Counted from the first letter of the stretch, positions 38,021 through 45,602 are shown. The stretch is 64,000 nucleotides of DNA from Spirosoma lacussanchae (GCF_005870035.1 NZ_SWJG01000001.1:917639-981638), one strand, 5' to 3'. Program-made: numbers and translations. The notes: generated by a model from the letters alone, not told the origin.

Positions 38021-38707
38021 ATGCGCCCTACTATTGACGAACTACATCATTCCGGGCAGTATCGACTGATAGAATCTTTTAAGATTGACGATATGAATCA
38101 GTTCATTATGCGAGAGCTGGGCACGGCCCCATCTCCGCAGCAATCCGCCCGGCAAAACTGGAAGAAAACACTGACCATGATGGGAGTAGGTGCCATCAGC
38201 GGGGGGCTTGGTTTTACTATTACCTACTACCTGGTAAGCAGCGTGGGCAAATCGGGCGCTGGAACAGAGTTATGGGAGATCGGCGCGGCCGTATTGGGTC
38301 TTTTTTTGTTGCTGCCTATTCATGAGCTCATCCACGGGCTGGCTTTCAAATACATCGGCGCGCCAAAGGTAGGGTATGGGTATTCCCTGAAAAGTCTGAT
38401 GGTATACGCCTACAGCCAGCACTTTCCGGCTACCATGCGCGAAGTGGCCTTTGTGGCCGTTATGCCTTTCCTGGTCATCACCATCGGCCTGATTGTCGGC
38501 TGGGTACTCGTGCCAGCCTATCCTGTGTTCTGGATAGGTCTTCTGCTCATCCATAGCAGCGCCTGCATCGGCGATTTTGTCCTGATCCGGTATTGGTACA
38601 AACACCGCCCCCGCACCATCTATACCTATGATGATGTAGAAGGCGAACGCATGTCGTATTTCTTCGAACCCGTAGAGACGCAACCGCCCGGCCCTTGCGT
38701 CTCCTGA
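38021..38707 (+). CDS. DUF3267 family putative membrane zincin
   Basis: 228 residues with hydrophobic segments at about 52-74, 87-100, 142-165 and 168-190. The segment LPIHELIHGLAFKYIG carries HELIH (101-105), the zinc-binding motif of the putative zincin family DUF3267, and D185 in IGDFVLIRYW may complete the site. An integral inner-membrane metalloprotease is inferred by fold; no substrate is known. The last eleven residues (from V218, VETQPPGPCVS) and the stop codon are encoded by the left arm of the inverted repeat at 38672-38795, so the native C-terminus has been replaced or extended by that element. Confidence 0.75.
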   Translation: MRPTIDELHHSGQYRLIESFKIDDMNQFIMRELGTAPSPQQSARQNWKKTLTMMGVGAISGGLGFTITYYLVSSVGKSGAGTELWEIGAAVLGLFLLLPIHELIHGLAFKYIGAPKVGYGYSLKSLMVYAYSQHFPATMREVAFVAVMPFLVITIGLIVGWVLVPAYPVFWIGLLLIHSSACIGDFVLIRYWYKHRPRTIYTYDDVEGERMSYFFEPVETQPPGPCVS

Positions 38708-38795
38708 CCGGATGGCTATCGTCTCCTGACCGGATGGCTTATTGCTGACGCGAATGAGACGCAATGGCCGGGCCGCCGGGCGGTTGCGTCTCTAC
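38672..38795. repeat. REP/MITE-like element with 20-bp perfect terminal inverted repeats
   Basis: GTAGAGACGCAACCGCCCGG (38672-38691) is perfectly inverted at 38776-38795, giving a 124-bp element that can fold into a long hairpin. Inside, CGTCTCCTGACCGGATGGCT is repeated directly at 38698-38717 and 38720-38739. From memory, short repeats with a GAGACGCAA core recur in Cytophagales genomes. The ends of both flanking genes lie inside the arms. Confidence 0.85.
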
Positions 38796-39556
38796 CGGAT
38801 CGGGGAATAATCGGTGGGTTTCATATAGACCGACTCGACTTTCTCGGTGATTTTGCCGTTGGCTTCTGAGGCTTCGCGGGCTTTGACCCAGTCGGGGTCG
38901 GCGGCAAAGTCCTTGAAATGCTGTCGGCCTTCTGCTTCGCTGGGATGGGCCAGGATGTAGATGAGTTTCGGTTGCTTCCCGTCGGCTTCGGTCGTAATCC
39001 AATAGCCGATATGGGTCATGCCGTGTTTACTGAACAGCTTGATCGTATGGTCCCGGAAGCGGGTCAGCAGGTTCGTCAGTTTACCACGGGGCGAGGTGTA
39101 GGTACGCATTTCGAAGATCCGCTCGGGATTTTTGACGCCCGTTTTAATAGTTGGCGACAGGCGCGATTCGGTCATGAAAATCTGGTCTACGTGGTCGACC
39201 AGCTTTCCGTTCGCTTCCGTTTTGGCCACCACCGCTTTCCATTCAGGATCATTACTGAATGCCTGCCACGAGGCTTCGCGGGCTTCACGATCGGGGTAGG
39301 CCAGTATATAAATCAATTCTTTACGGCTCGTATCGGTGGGGGTCCAGTAGCCAATATTTTCCATGCCATGTTTCGCAAAGAGCCGGGTGGTATACTGCCG
39401 GAACCGATCCACGATCTCAGCATATTTGCCGGGGGTGGGGTAGTAGATACGAATTTCGTAGAGCCTGGACGAAGCCGGCTTTCCCGGTGCTGCATTGGCA
39501 TACAGAGTAGACACTGACAGCATGACAAGGGTCAGTAAAAAAGATAGTCTGGACAT
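38792..39556 (-). CDS. NIPSNAP family protein, two tandem domains
   Basis: 254 residues with a signal peptide (about 1-22, ending YANA). Two NIPSNAP ferredoxin-like dimeric alpha/beta barrel domains follow: YEIRIYYPTPGKYAEIVDRF..HGMENIGYW (about 33-130) and FEMRTYTSPRGKLTNLLTRF..HGMTHIGYW (about 147-245). Proteins of this type are often found with sugar oxidoreductases, but their role is unknown. Its stop codon TAG (38794-38792) is contributed by the right arm of the inverted repeat, so this protein also ends inside that element, convergent with the DUF3267 gene. Confidence 0.85.
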   Translation of the reverse strand: MSRLSFLLTLVMLSVSTLYANAAPGKPASSRLYEIRIYYPTPGKYAEIVDRFRQYTTRLFAKHGMENIGYWTPTDTSRKELIYILAYPDREAREASWQAFSNDPEWKAVVAKTEANGKLVDHVDQIFMTESRLSPTIKTGVKNPERIFEMRTYTSPRGKLTNLLTRFRDHTIKLFSKHGMTHIGYWITTEADGKQPKLIYILAHPSEAEGRQHFKDFAADPDWVKAREASEANGKITEKVESVYMKPTDYSPIR

Positions 39557-39689
39557 GATGGTAAAGACGGGCAGGCGATACTGATAGACGTGGTTGATAC
39601 TGAAATGTAGGTTCGTACTGACGGGTCGGTAGGGGAGTGGTCAGCTACCGACGCTATGGGAGAAAAGCGAAAACCAGGGCCGCAATACT

Positions 39690-39718
39690 TGTAGAATAGC
39701 GCATAAACCCTATTTTTG
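39690..39718 (+). promoter_or_regulatory. Bacteroidota-type promoter for the alpha-E gene
   Basis: TTG at 39690-39692 and an exact -7 box TATTTTTG at 39711-39718, 18 bp apart. It lies 36 bp upstream of the ATG at 39755. Confidence 0.6.
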
Positions 39719-39754
39719 TTGGTCACCCACCCCTATAACTAACGCTTTTAGTCT

Positions 39755-40717
39755 ATGCTGAGCCGCGTTGCCAACTCTGTTTACTGGATGCACCGCTATA
39801 TTGAGCGGGCCGAGAACTACGCCCGGTTCATGAGCGTGAATTTTAACCTGGCGCTCGACCTGCCTCCCAACGTAGATCAGCAGTGGGAGCCGTTGCTGAT
39901 TGCTACGGCCGACAATCACCTGTTCGAGAAATACTACGACCAGCCCACCCGGGAAAACGTGATTCAGTTCATGACGTTCGACAAGCGGAATCCGAACTCG
40001 ATTGTGTCATGTCTGAGCAACGCCCGCGAAAACGCCCGTACCATTCGGGAGGCTATCTCCAAAGAGATGTGGGAACACCTGAACCAGTTCTACCTCATGG
40101 TGCGCGACATGGCTCCCAAGCAGCAGTGGGGCCAGAATCAGACGCAGCACTTTTTTACCGAAGTACGCAACAGCACCCAGCTGTTCTACGGCATCATCGA
40201 CGCAACCATTACTCGCAACGAAGCCTGGCATTTTGGGCGGCTGGGCCGGTTTCTGGAGCGCGCCGACAAAACATCGCGCTTTCTGGACGTGAAGTATTTC
40301 ACGCTGCTGCCCGAAGTAGATGCCGTTGGGTCAACCATCGACCTCATGATCTGGTCGGCCGTACTGAAGTCGGTCAGTGCGTATAACATGCACCGGCAGC
40401 AGTACCGCAGCCTCACGCCATCCAGCATTGTCGAATTTCTGATCCTGGACAAGATGTTTCCCAGGGCGGTAGCCCACTGCATTCGGCAGGCCGAGCTGTC
40501 GCTGTATGAAATATCGGGTAACAACCCAACCCAGGGCTTCGGTACCCCCGCCGAACGGGCTCTCTCAAAGCTTCGTACCGAAATCGAGTTCACCGAAACC
40601 GCCGACATTTTCAAAGCGGGCCTGCACCAGTACCTCGATCAGTTTCAGACACGTACGAACGAAGTGGGTACGGCCATTTTTCAGACCTATTTTGATCTAA
40701 AACCGGTAGAGGCCTAG
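39755..40717 (+). CDS. Alpha-E domain protein (DUF403)
   Basis: 320 residues, all predicted helical and without signal or membrane segment. The start MLSRVANSVYWMHRYIERAENYARFM matches the alpha-E domain exactly, and FGRLGRFLERADKTSRFLDVKYF is its second signature. Alpha-E proteins normally sit beside a circularly permuted ATP-grasp protein and a transglutaminase-like protein, in systems proposed to make or modify peptides. Here neither partner is adjacent: a promoter precedes the gene and an integrase follows. The partners may be elsewhere, or this is an orphan. Function remains unproven for the family. Confidence 0.85.
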   Translation: MLSRVANSVYWMHRYIERAENYARFMSVNFNLALDLPPNVDQQWEPLLIATADNHLFEKYYDQPTRENVIQFMTFDKRNPNSIVSCLSNARENARTIREAISKEMWEHLNQFYLMVRDMAPKQQWGQNQTQHFFTEVRNSTQLFYGIIDATITRNEAWHFGRLGRFLERADKTSRFLDVKYFTLLPEVDAVGSTIDLMIWSAVLKSVSAYNMHRQQYRSLTPSSIVEFLILDKMFPRAVAHCIRQAELSLYEISGNNPTQGFGTPAERALSKLRTEIEFTETADIFKAGLHQYLDQFQTRTNEVGTAIFQTYFDLKPVEA

Positions 40718-40722
40718 TGACA

Positions 40723-40765
40723 ATGTTCAGGAATAGCTGTCTGTAAGCAAGCTATTCCTGAACAT
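40723..40765. repeat. 16-bp perfect inverted repeat overlapping the integrase start codon
   Basis: ATGTTCAGGAATAGCT (40723-40738) and AGCTATTCCTGAACAT (40750-40765) flank an 11-nt spacer. The right arm ends in the AT of the integrase ATG (40764). No T-run follows, so a simple terminator is unlikely. An operator, a translation-blocking hairpin or a recombinase core site would fit. Confidence 0.85.
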
Positions 40766-41945
40766 GATTACCATTCGTATCGACGATAAGGATTCGTCGT
40801 TGTTAGCCGTTTCGTTTCCTGCCGACCCCATCGGTAATAACCAGATTGGGCAGGTACCCGGCCGCCGGTGGAGCTACAGTCGCCGGTGTTGGGTAGTACC
40901 TAACACCCGCGCAAGCGTTGTAAAGCTGGGCCAGTTGTTCGGCAAAGAGCACTGCCGGTTCGATGAGGCCGTAGTACGGCTTTACAAGCCCCAGGCAACC
41001 GTTTCCGAAGTGGAAAACGCGGCCAATCCGCCCTGGCCGCCCATCGGCAAACAACAGCCGGCTTTCCATCGAAAACCATTTCGGTACGCTCCGCCCCAGC
41101 GTGCGTATGACCAGCATCCGGTCATTGTGGCCGTTGCCGATGCGATGCAGATTGGCAACTACAGCCAAAAAACGGCCAAAAATTACAAACAGGCCCTGAT
41201 TACGCTTATTCAGTACACGCAACCGCAGGAATTAATAAATCTCGCGAAGGCCGACTATCAGCAATACCTGCTTTTTCTGATTCAGGTAAAACGGCTTGGA
41301 CCGGCAACCGTCAACGTGCATATAAACGCCTGGAAATTCTATCAGGAAAAAGTTTTACGGCGAGACCGAGCCGTTTACGACGTTGACTACCCACGGCAAC
41401 CCCGCCGATTGCCTACCGTGTATAGCATAGCCGAGGTGAAGGCTATAGTTAACGCTACAACCAGCCTGAAATACCGAACCTTATTTCAGCTGGTGTATGC
41501 CACCGGCCTGCGGCTTAGCGAAGTAGCCAGCCTGCAACTGACCGACCTTGACCGAACCCGGCATCTCATTAACGTGCGGGGTGGCAAAGGCAGAAAAGAC
41601 CGCGCGGTAATGCTTTCCGAAAAACTGGACGGTCTGCTTTCTGACTACGTAGCCACGTATAAACCCCGGACGTATTTGTTTGAAGAAAGTCAGACCAGCG
41701 AGCCGCTGGCAACCCGGACCATCCAGCTCGTTTATGCGCAGGCAACGCAGGCGGCCGGTATTCGGAAGCGTGGCGGTATTCATACCTTACGGCATTCGTT
41801 TGCTACGCACCTGCTGGAAGCTGGCACCGACATACGGTACATTCAGCAATTATTAGGTCATGAGAGCATCCTGACCACCATGCGTTACACGCACGTGACG
41901 GCTGATAAAATCAGTAAGCTCAAAAGTCCGCTTGATGATCTGTAG
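40764..41945 (+). CDS. Tyrosine recombinase/integrase (XerC/D-like)
   Basis: 393 residues. The first 75 residues form a small N-terminal module (GRRWSYSRRCWVVPNTR) seen in Bacteroidota integrases. A SAM-like core-binding domain (about 120-205) and a complete catalytic domain follow: R250 in ATGLRLSEV, K275 in RGGKGRKDR, H340 and R343 in HTLRHSFATHLL, H366 in LLGHES and the nucleophile Y375 in TTMRYTHV. It cuts and rejoins DNA through a 3'-phosphotyrosine. Being solo and at the edge of an AT-richer accessory stretch, it probably belongs to an integrated element. Its start codon lies in a perfect inverted repeat. Confidence 0.9.
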   Translation: MITIRIDDKDSSLLAVSFPADPIGNNQIGQVPGRRWSYSRRCWVVPNTRASVVKLGQLFGKEHCRFDEAVVRLYKPQATVSEVENAANPPWPPIGKQQPAFHRKPFRYAPPQRAYDQHPVIVAVADAMQIGNYSQKTAKNYKQALITLIQYTQPQELINLAKADYQQYLLFLIQVKRLGPATVNVHINAWKFYQEKVLRRDRAVYDVDYPRQPRRLPTVYSIAEVKAIVNATTSLKYRTLFQLVYATGLRLSEVASLQLTDLDRTRHLINVRGGKGRKDRAVMLSEKLDGLLSDYVATYKPRTYLFEESQTSEPLATRTIQLVYAQATQAAGIRKRGGIHTLRHSFATHLLEAGTDIRYIQQLLGHESILTTMRYTHVTADKISKLKSPLDDL

Positions 41946-42168
41946 CCTCATGTCGGCGCAGCAGTGGGCGGAGTTGGGAGAGACTATAAAATTCAGTTCT
42001 GAGTATATACCCCTGTGTAGTGCCAATGATGACTCGTTTATTGGTTTTTACCTGTCCACGTGTGTCAAAGCGGTAAAGCTGTTTATGGTGGCCGAAGAAG
42101 TAGTTCGGAAACCCGTCGATGTCCCAGATACGCTCGACCCGTTGAAGAACACAACCTTTTTTTGCCAT
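41920..42168 (-). CDS. Small conserved-looking protein, unknown function
   Basis: 82 residues, convergent with the integrase and overlapping its last 26 bp. The sequence MAKKGCVLQRVERIWDIDGF, followed by LYRFDTRGQVK and FYSLSQLRPLLRRH, is well balanced in composition and looks like a real protein. The overlapping plus-strand frame does not. The basic, single-domain character and position beside an integrase suggest a phage- or island-type accessory or DNA-binding protein, but I do not recognise the family. A shadow ORF cannot be excluded. Confidence 0.5.
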   Translation of the reverse strand: MAKKGCVLQRVERIWDIDGFPNYFFGHHKQLYRFDTRGQVKTNKRVIIGTTQGYILRTEFYSLSQLRPLLRRHEATDHQADF

Positions 42169-42260
42169 GCGGGTTGTCTTGTTTTGCTACTTTACGTATG
42201 CTTGTAATGCCTTTACTTACCACAAGGTAAATATAGGTAGAAGTACAAAGGGCATTATAA

Positions 42261-42305
42261 CGCTTAATATGAAAGTGCTGACTATCAGGCTTTTCATATT
42301 AAGCG
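42261..42305. repeat. 14-bp perfect inverted repeat in a gene-free stretch
   Basis: CGCTTAATATGAAA (42261-42274) and TTTCATATTAAGCG (42292-42305) surround a 17-nt loop. No T tract follows on either strand. The stretch 42169-42526 holds no gene that I can support, only this dyad and the direct repeats at 42358-42432. Confidence 0.75.
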
Positions 42306-42357
42306 GTCTTGCGTACAATACTATGTTGGGTGCTGCAACAAGCTGAAAACAACGTAG

Positions 42358-42432
42358 TAGTCAGCTTTCGGTCGACAGGGTGCACGTCTCGACAGGCAAC
42401 TTTTTGGCTTGTTAGTCAAGTTTCGGTCGACA
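42358..42432. repeat. 20-bp direct repeats 55 bp apart
   Basis: TAGTCAGCTTTCGGTCGACA (42358-42377) recurs as TAGTCAAGTTTCGGTCGACA (42413-42432) with two changes. A third, partial GTCTCGACA lies between them at 42386-42394. These could be integrase arm-type sites or remnants of a repeat. Confidence 0.6.
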
Positions 42433-42526
42433 CGAGAACCGCCCCGGTCGGTCAGGCTGACAAAAAGTGAGTTGGCTCGTAGCGTTCGACAGAAAAAGCT
42501 ACAGTAGAGTGCAAATTAATTCAGAA

Positions 42527-42841
42527 ATGAAAGTAGATTTCGTGGCAATTTTCGGTATTATTTTTATCTATAATATCCTGTTTATAATCTGGCTCATACA
42601 AGTCAAAATTTATTGGTGTTACAAAGTGATTCAGTTACGAGATAGTAAACCCGTACTAAGTTTGTTGACGTATACGTTTAAGCCAGATTTTAGAAAACTG
42701 CTTTATATCTATTATTTTCTGAGTGCTGATGAAAATGATACTCCAGCAATTGAACACTTACGTAGTAGACACAATTGGCTTTGCGTTTTTATCGTCGGTG
42801 ATTTTACCGGTACGTTATTACTTGGCAGTATTCCGTATTGA
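42527..42841 (+). CDS. Hypothetical small membrane protein
   Basis: 104 residues from the ATG at 42527; the frame extends to a GTG-type start at 42467. One strong hydrophobic helix is present near the N-terminus (VDFVAIFGIIFIYNILFIIWLI, residues about 3-24). The rest is mixed, with FRKLLYIYYFLSADEND and a final WLCVFIVGDFTGTLLLG that may be a second helix. Its AT-rich codon use is clearly unlike the neighbouring housekeeping genes and suggests horizontal acquisition. No family is recognised. It lies between the integrase region and the IS110 element. Confidence 0.45.
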   Translation: MKVDFVAIFGIIFIYNILFIIWLIQVKIYWCYKVIQLRDSKPVLSLLTYTFKPDFRKLLYIYYFLSADENDTPAIEHLRSRHNWLCVFIVGDFTGTLLLGSIPY

Positions 42842-43216
42842 TGCTTTTTTTACTTCGCGCAGTTTACCTGTCTTGCGACAGGTTGCTCGTCCCGAGGTTA
42901 GGCTGACAGCCCAACAGCCACTGTGTTCGCTCACGAACGAAACCAAGAGAACGCATGAGAACAGGAGGCCACCTTTTGCCCCTATATTTACCTGGCTGTC
43001 AGTAGCCCATTCTGGGAAGATCGTCCCTGTCTTTTGGTGCTCATCAACCCGTCCAACTGCCCGATTTGGCTATTTGTCATAGATTGCTTGGCACTTTATG
43101 CTTTGAGAACCCAATTGGTAGAAGAGCTTGGCTCTTACTCCGTACATCATGATTATCGTTCATCTTTAATAGCCCGCTGATAGCCCTTTGTTTCAACTGC
43201 TTACTACCCCTCAAGC
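42842..43216. other. Non-coding left flank of the IS110 transposase (possible bridge-RNA region)
   Basis: 375 bp without a credible gene directly upstream of an IS110-family transposase. Visible structure: GTTCG-CTCA-CGAAC near 42925 and AAGAGC-TTG-GCTCTT (43122-43136). In IS110-group elements the non-coding end before the transposase encodes the bridge RNA that selects target and donor DNA. The element boundary could not be fixed because no terminal inverted repeats are obvious. Confidence 0.35.
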
Positions 43217-44590
43217 ATGAAAAAGCAAGACAACTATCTGGCTATGCCCATCGTCCACCAGCAGGTGGCAGGTATCGACATTGGCTCTCAGTTTCACGTT
43301 GTAGCTGTGGGCGACGATCCTAAAGAACACGTCAAACAGTTTGGTGTATCGACCAAAGAATTGTTTAGGCTGGCCCAATGGCTGACCGAGCATGAGGTCA
43401 AGCATGTGGCGATGGAAGCAACGGGCGGCTACGAAAAACCATTAGTTAATGTACTTCAGGAATCTGGTTTTGACGTGTTGGTGACAGCCGGTGCCAACAC
43501 GAAAAACTACCGACGTTTCAAATCAGATACGTCGGATGCTATCCACATCCGTACCCTGCACAGTCTGGGTTTGTTACCGCCCATTTTCCTGCCTGATGAG
43601 TTTTCCACGCTCATCCGACCTTTAGTCCGGTTGCGCAGGACGCTGGTGGAGGATGCCGCAGATTACATCCGGCGTATCCAGAAGGCACTGCGGGCGGGTA
43701 ACATCCGGCTTGATGCAGTATTAACGGACACCAATTCGGTATCAGGCTTGCGGGTGATTGCCGCCATCTGTCAGGGCCAGGAAGACCCGGTCGAACTGGC
43801 CGGGCTAGTCGACAGTGGCTGTAAAAAGAAACCTGTCGAAATTATTGAACTGCTGCGGGGCAATTGGAATGGGGCGATGCGTTTTGAAGTGCGCAGCAAC
43901 TATCGGCTTTATCTGAACCTCCAAAATGAGATTACTGAGTTGGACAAGGAACTTGACCGACACTTCACTGATCATACCAACGGGTTGGAGCAACCTAAGG
44001 CTGTAGCTGACCCCACGGTTGGCCGGGTGAAACTGCGTCAATCGCGCAACACTCCGCGTCTACCTATCGAGCAATATGCTCACAAGTTGCTGGGAGTGGA
44101 CTTAAGCAACATTCCTGGCTTTGGTCGGGATGCGTTGTTGACGTTCATGGCGGAAGTAGGCGAGTCGATCCGCAAGTTTCACTCGGCCAAAGCCTTCGCC
44201 AAATGGCTGGGTTTCACACCGAACAACAAAGCGTCGGGCGGTAAAGTGTTGTCGAAGAAGACGTTAAAGAACAAATCAACCTTGCCCAACACGTTCCGAA
44301 TGGTGGCTAACTCGCTGGGCAACATGAAAAAACCGAATCCGTTAACGGCCTTCTTCCAGAAGATTGCCTACAAAGCAGGCCGAATCAAAGCCATTACGGC
44401 CACAGCTCGTAAGTTAGCGGTAGTGGTCTACAAGATGCTGACTACGAAAGAAGCGTATGATCCGGGCAAGTTGGTTCGGGATGGGGAGCAAGTACGGCAG
44501 CAACAGATTCGTCAGATGAAGAAAAAGCTGCTAAAGTTTGGGATAACGGGCGCAGATTTGGGGCTTTTTACTAACTTGGGTGAAGCTTGA
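43217..44590 (+). CDS. IS110 family transposase (DEDD recombinase)
   Basis: 457 residues, slightly longer than most family members. The N-terminal RuvC-like domain has the DEDD residues D21 (VAGIDIGSQFH), E67 (MEATGGYEKPL), and D104 and D107 (FKSDTSDA). The C-terminal Transposase_20 domain has LSNIPGFGRDALLTFMAEVG and NKASGGK, whose serine (about residue 339) is the expected nucleophile. A coiled region (about 235-260) links the two. IS110 enzymes integrate with RNA guidance and leave little or no target duplication. The frame is intact, so the element may be active. Both flanks are non-coding and structured. Confidence 0.93.
   Translation: MKKQDNYLAMPIVHQQVAGIDIGSQFHVVAVGDDPKEHVKQFGVSTKELFRLAQWLTEHEVKHVAMEATGGYEKPLVNVLQESGFDVLVTAGANTKNYRRFKSDTSDAIHIRTLHSLGLLPPIFLPDEFSTLIRPLVRLRRTLVEDAADYIRRIQKALRAGNIRLDAVLTDTNSVSGLRVIAAICQGQEDPVELAGLVDSGCKKKPVEIIELLRGNWNGAMRFEVRSNYRLYLNLQNEITELDKELDRHFTDHTNGLEQPKAVADPTVGRVKLRQSRNTPRLPIEQYAHKLLGVDLSNIPGFGRDALLTFMAEVGESIRKFHSAKAFAKWLGFTPNNKASGGKVLSKKTLKNKSTLPNTFRMVANSLGNMKKPNPLTAFFQKIAYKAGRIKAITATARKLAVVVYKMLTTKEAYDPGKLVRDGEQVRQQQIRQMKKKLLKFGITGADLGLFTNLGEA
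43217..44590 (+). mobile_element. IS110 family insertion sequence (ends not resolved)
   Basis: The coordinates cover only the transposase. The true element should extend into the non-coding flanks, within about 42842-44941. IS110 elements often lack terminal inverted repeats, and none were found by eye. Confidence 0.75.
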
Positions 44591-44941
44591 TAATGAGGGT
44601 GTTAGGAGGCATGCGTACATCAAGATGGGTATGTAAAGGTGCAAGTACGTTCGTTCGTACGGACTTATGTGCCGACCATCAGCCCCCGTAGGCGTTGGGC
44701 GCAAATTTAAAATTCCGTGATCGTTTGGCGGTCCTGGGCGACAAGCTTCATGTCCCGAAGGGTAGCGCTGGGCTTCCATTTCGGGTTTCGGGCGACAAGC
44801 CGGACGCGCCAATTAGTCAGTTTGATAAGTAACGTCAATACCTGCGGGTGTTAGACGGACCATTTGTTAAATGTTCGTGTGCCTGCGTTCGTGCAGCAGG
44901 GACGTAGACCTAGGTATAGCTCCATCGTAGACAAAGTAGTA
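44591..44941. other. Non-coding right flank of the IS110 gene with structured repeats
   Basis: 351 bp with no supportable gene. An imperfect hairpin spans 44638-44673 (GGTGCA/TGTGCC outer stem, AGTACG/CGTAC inner stem). GGGCGACAAGC is directly repeated at 44736-44746 and 44790-44800. GGGTGTTAG occurs both just after the transposase (near 44598) and near 44848, which may mark element edges. Confidence 0.4.
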
Positions 44942-45142
44942 ATGAACACCAGACTGATATTTTTAGGAGTTAGCCTGCTCTTGATAGTTGTCTCTTTATG
45001 GGCTGGTCGTAGTGAAGTTGACATTCAACTTTATGACACGTATTACGTCATCGGCTGGGGGATTCTGCTCAGAGGGGTAGGTTTGTTATGTTTTCTGATA
45101 GGAACAATTCACTATTTGCTTGCCCGTCGGGTTAACCGGTAG
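44942..45142 (+). CDS. Small two-helix membrane protein
   Basis: 66 residues from the ATG at 44942. Helix one is LIFLGVSLLLIVVSLWA (about 4-20). The short loop GRSEVDIQLYDTYYVIGW carries a D-I-Q-L-x-D-T-Y-Y-V-I motif, and helix two is ILLRGVGLLCFLIGTIHYLL. The motif recalls the HDTYYVV stretch of haem-copper oxidase subunit I, but the protein is far too small for that and the ligand histidines are missing. Small proteins with a similar motif occur in Bacteroidota. Function unknown. Confidence 0.6.
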   Translation: MNTRLIFLGVSLLLIVVSLWAGRSEVDIQLYDTYYVIGWGILLRGVGLLCFLIGTIHYLLARRVNR

Positions 45143-45314
45143 TGATGCTCTAAGTAGTCAGCTGGCGGGGTTTAAAAGTCGCAGGCCGCCCTGGCTTACG
45201 AAGGCACGCTCCGGGAGGCCGCGCTTTTAAGCTCGGTGCGGTATATATGACGGTTCCAGGTAAGGCTGAATTGGCCAGAAAGTGGTCCGATAACGGTATA
45301 TGTACCCGATAAAA

Positions 45315-45322
45315 TAACTTTG
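45315..45322 (+). promoter_or_regulatory. -7 promoter box TAACTTTG
   Basis: Exact TAnnTTTG match 19 bp upstream of the ATG at 45342. No good -33 element was seen at the usual distance. Confidence 0.45.
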
Positions 45323-45341
45323 ATTTTGCTACATTAGCTGT

Positions 45342-45602
45342 ATGAAAAGCCCGACAATTCAGGAGATGAGCAACGAGGCTTTGCTCAAACGGAAAAGGAC
45401 GACCGAAGTTGTAACAGCTGCGCTCGGTGGGTTACTCTCGCTATTGCTGATAGCCGCTCTCTTTTTGTGTTTTAACCAGCAGGCTTCCATCGGGCTCCCC
45501 CTGCTGATAATTCCCCTGGCCTTGTCTTCAGTTCTCTATATCAATATAAATGATGTGAGGGCTGTCAAAAAGGAACTGCAGGCGCGCAGCCAGGTTTTTT
45601 GA
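45342..45602 (+). CDS. Small membrane protein of the family often labelled redox-active disulfide protein 2
   Basis: 86 residues. IQEMSNEALLKRKRTTEVVTAALGGLLSLLLIAALFL begins with the conserved short amphipathic helix and first membrane helix. A second helix, IGLPLLIIPLALSSVLYI, and the basic tail VRAVKKELQARSQ follow. Bacteroidota relatives carry the label redox-active disulfide protein 2, but no cysteine pair is present here (only one Cys, in the first helix), so the label should not be taken as a function. An exact -7 box lies just upstream and the gene appears to be transcribed alone. Confidence 0.65.
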   Translation: MKSPTIQEMSNEALLKRKRTTEVVTAALGGLLSLLLIAALFLCFNQQASIGLPLLIIPLALSSVLYININDVRAVKKELQARSQVF

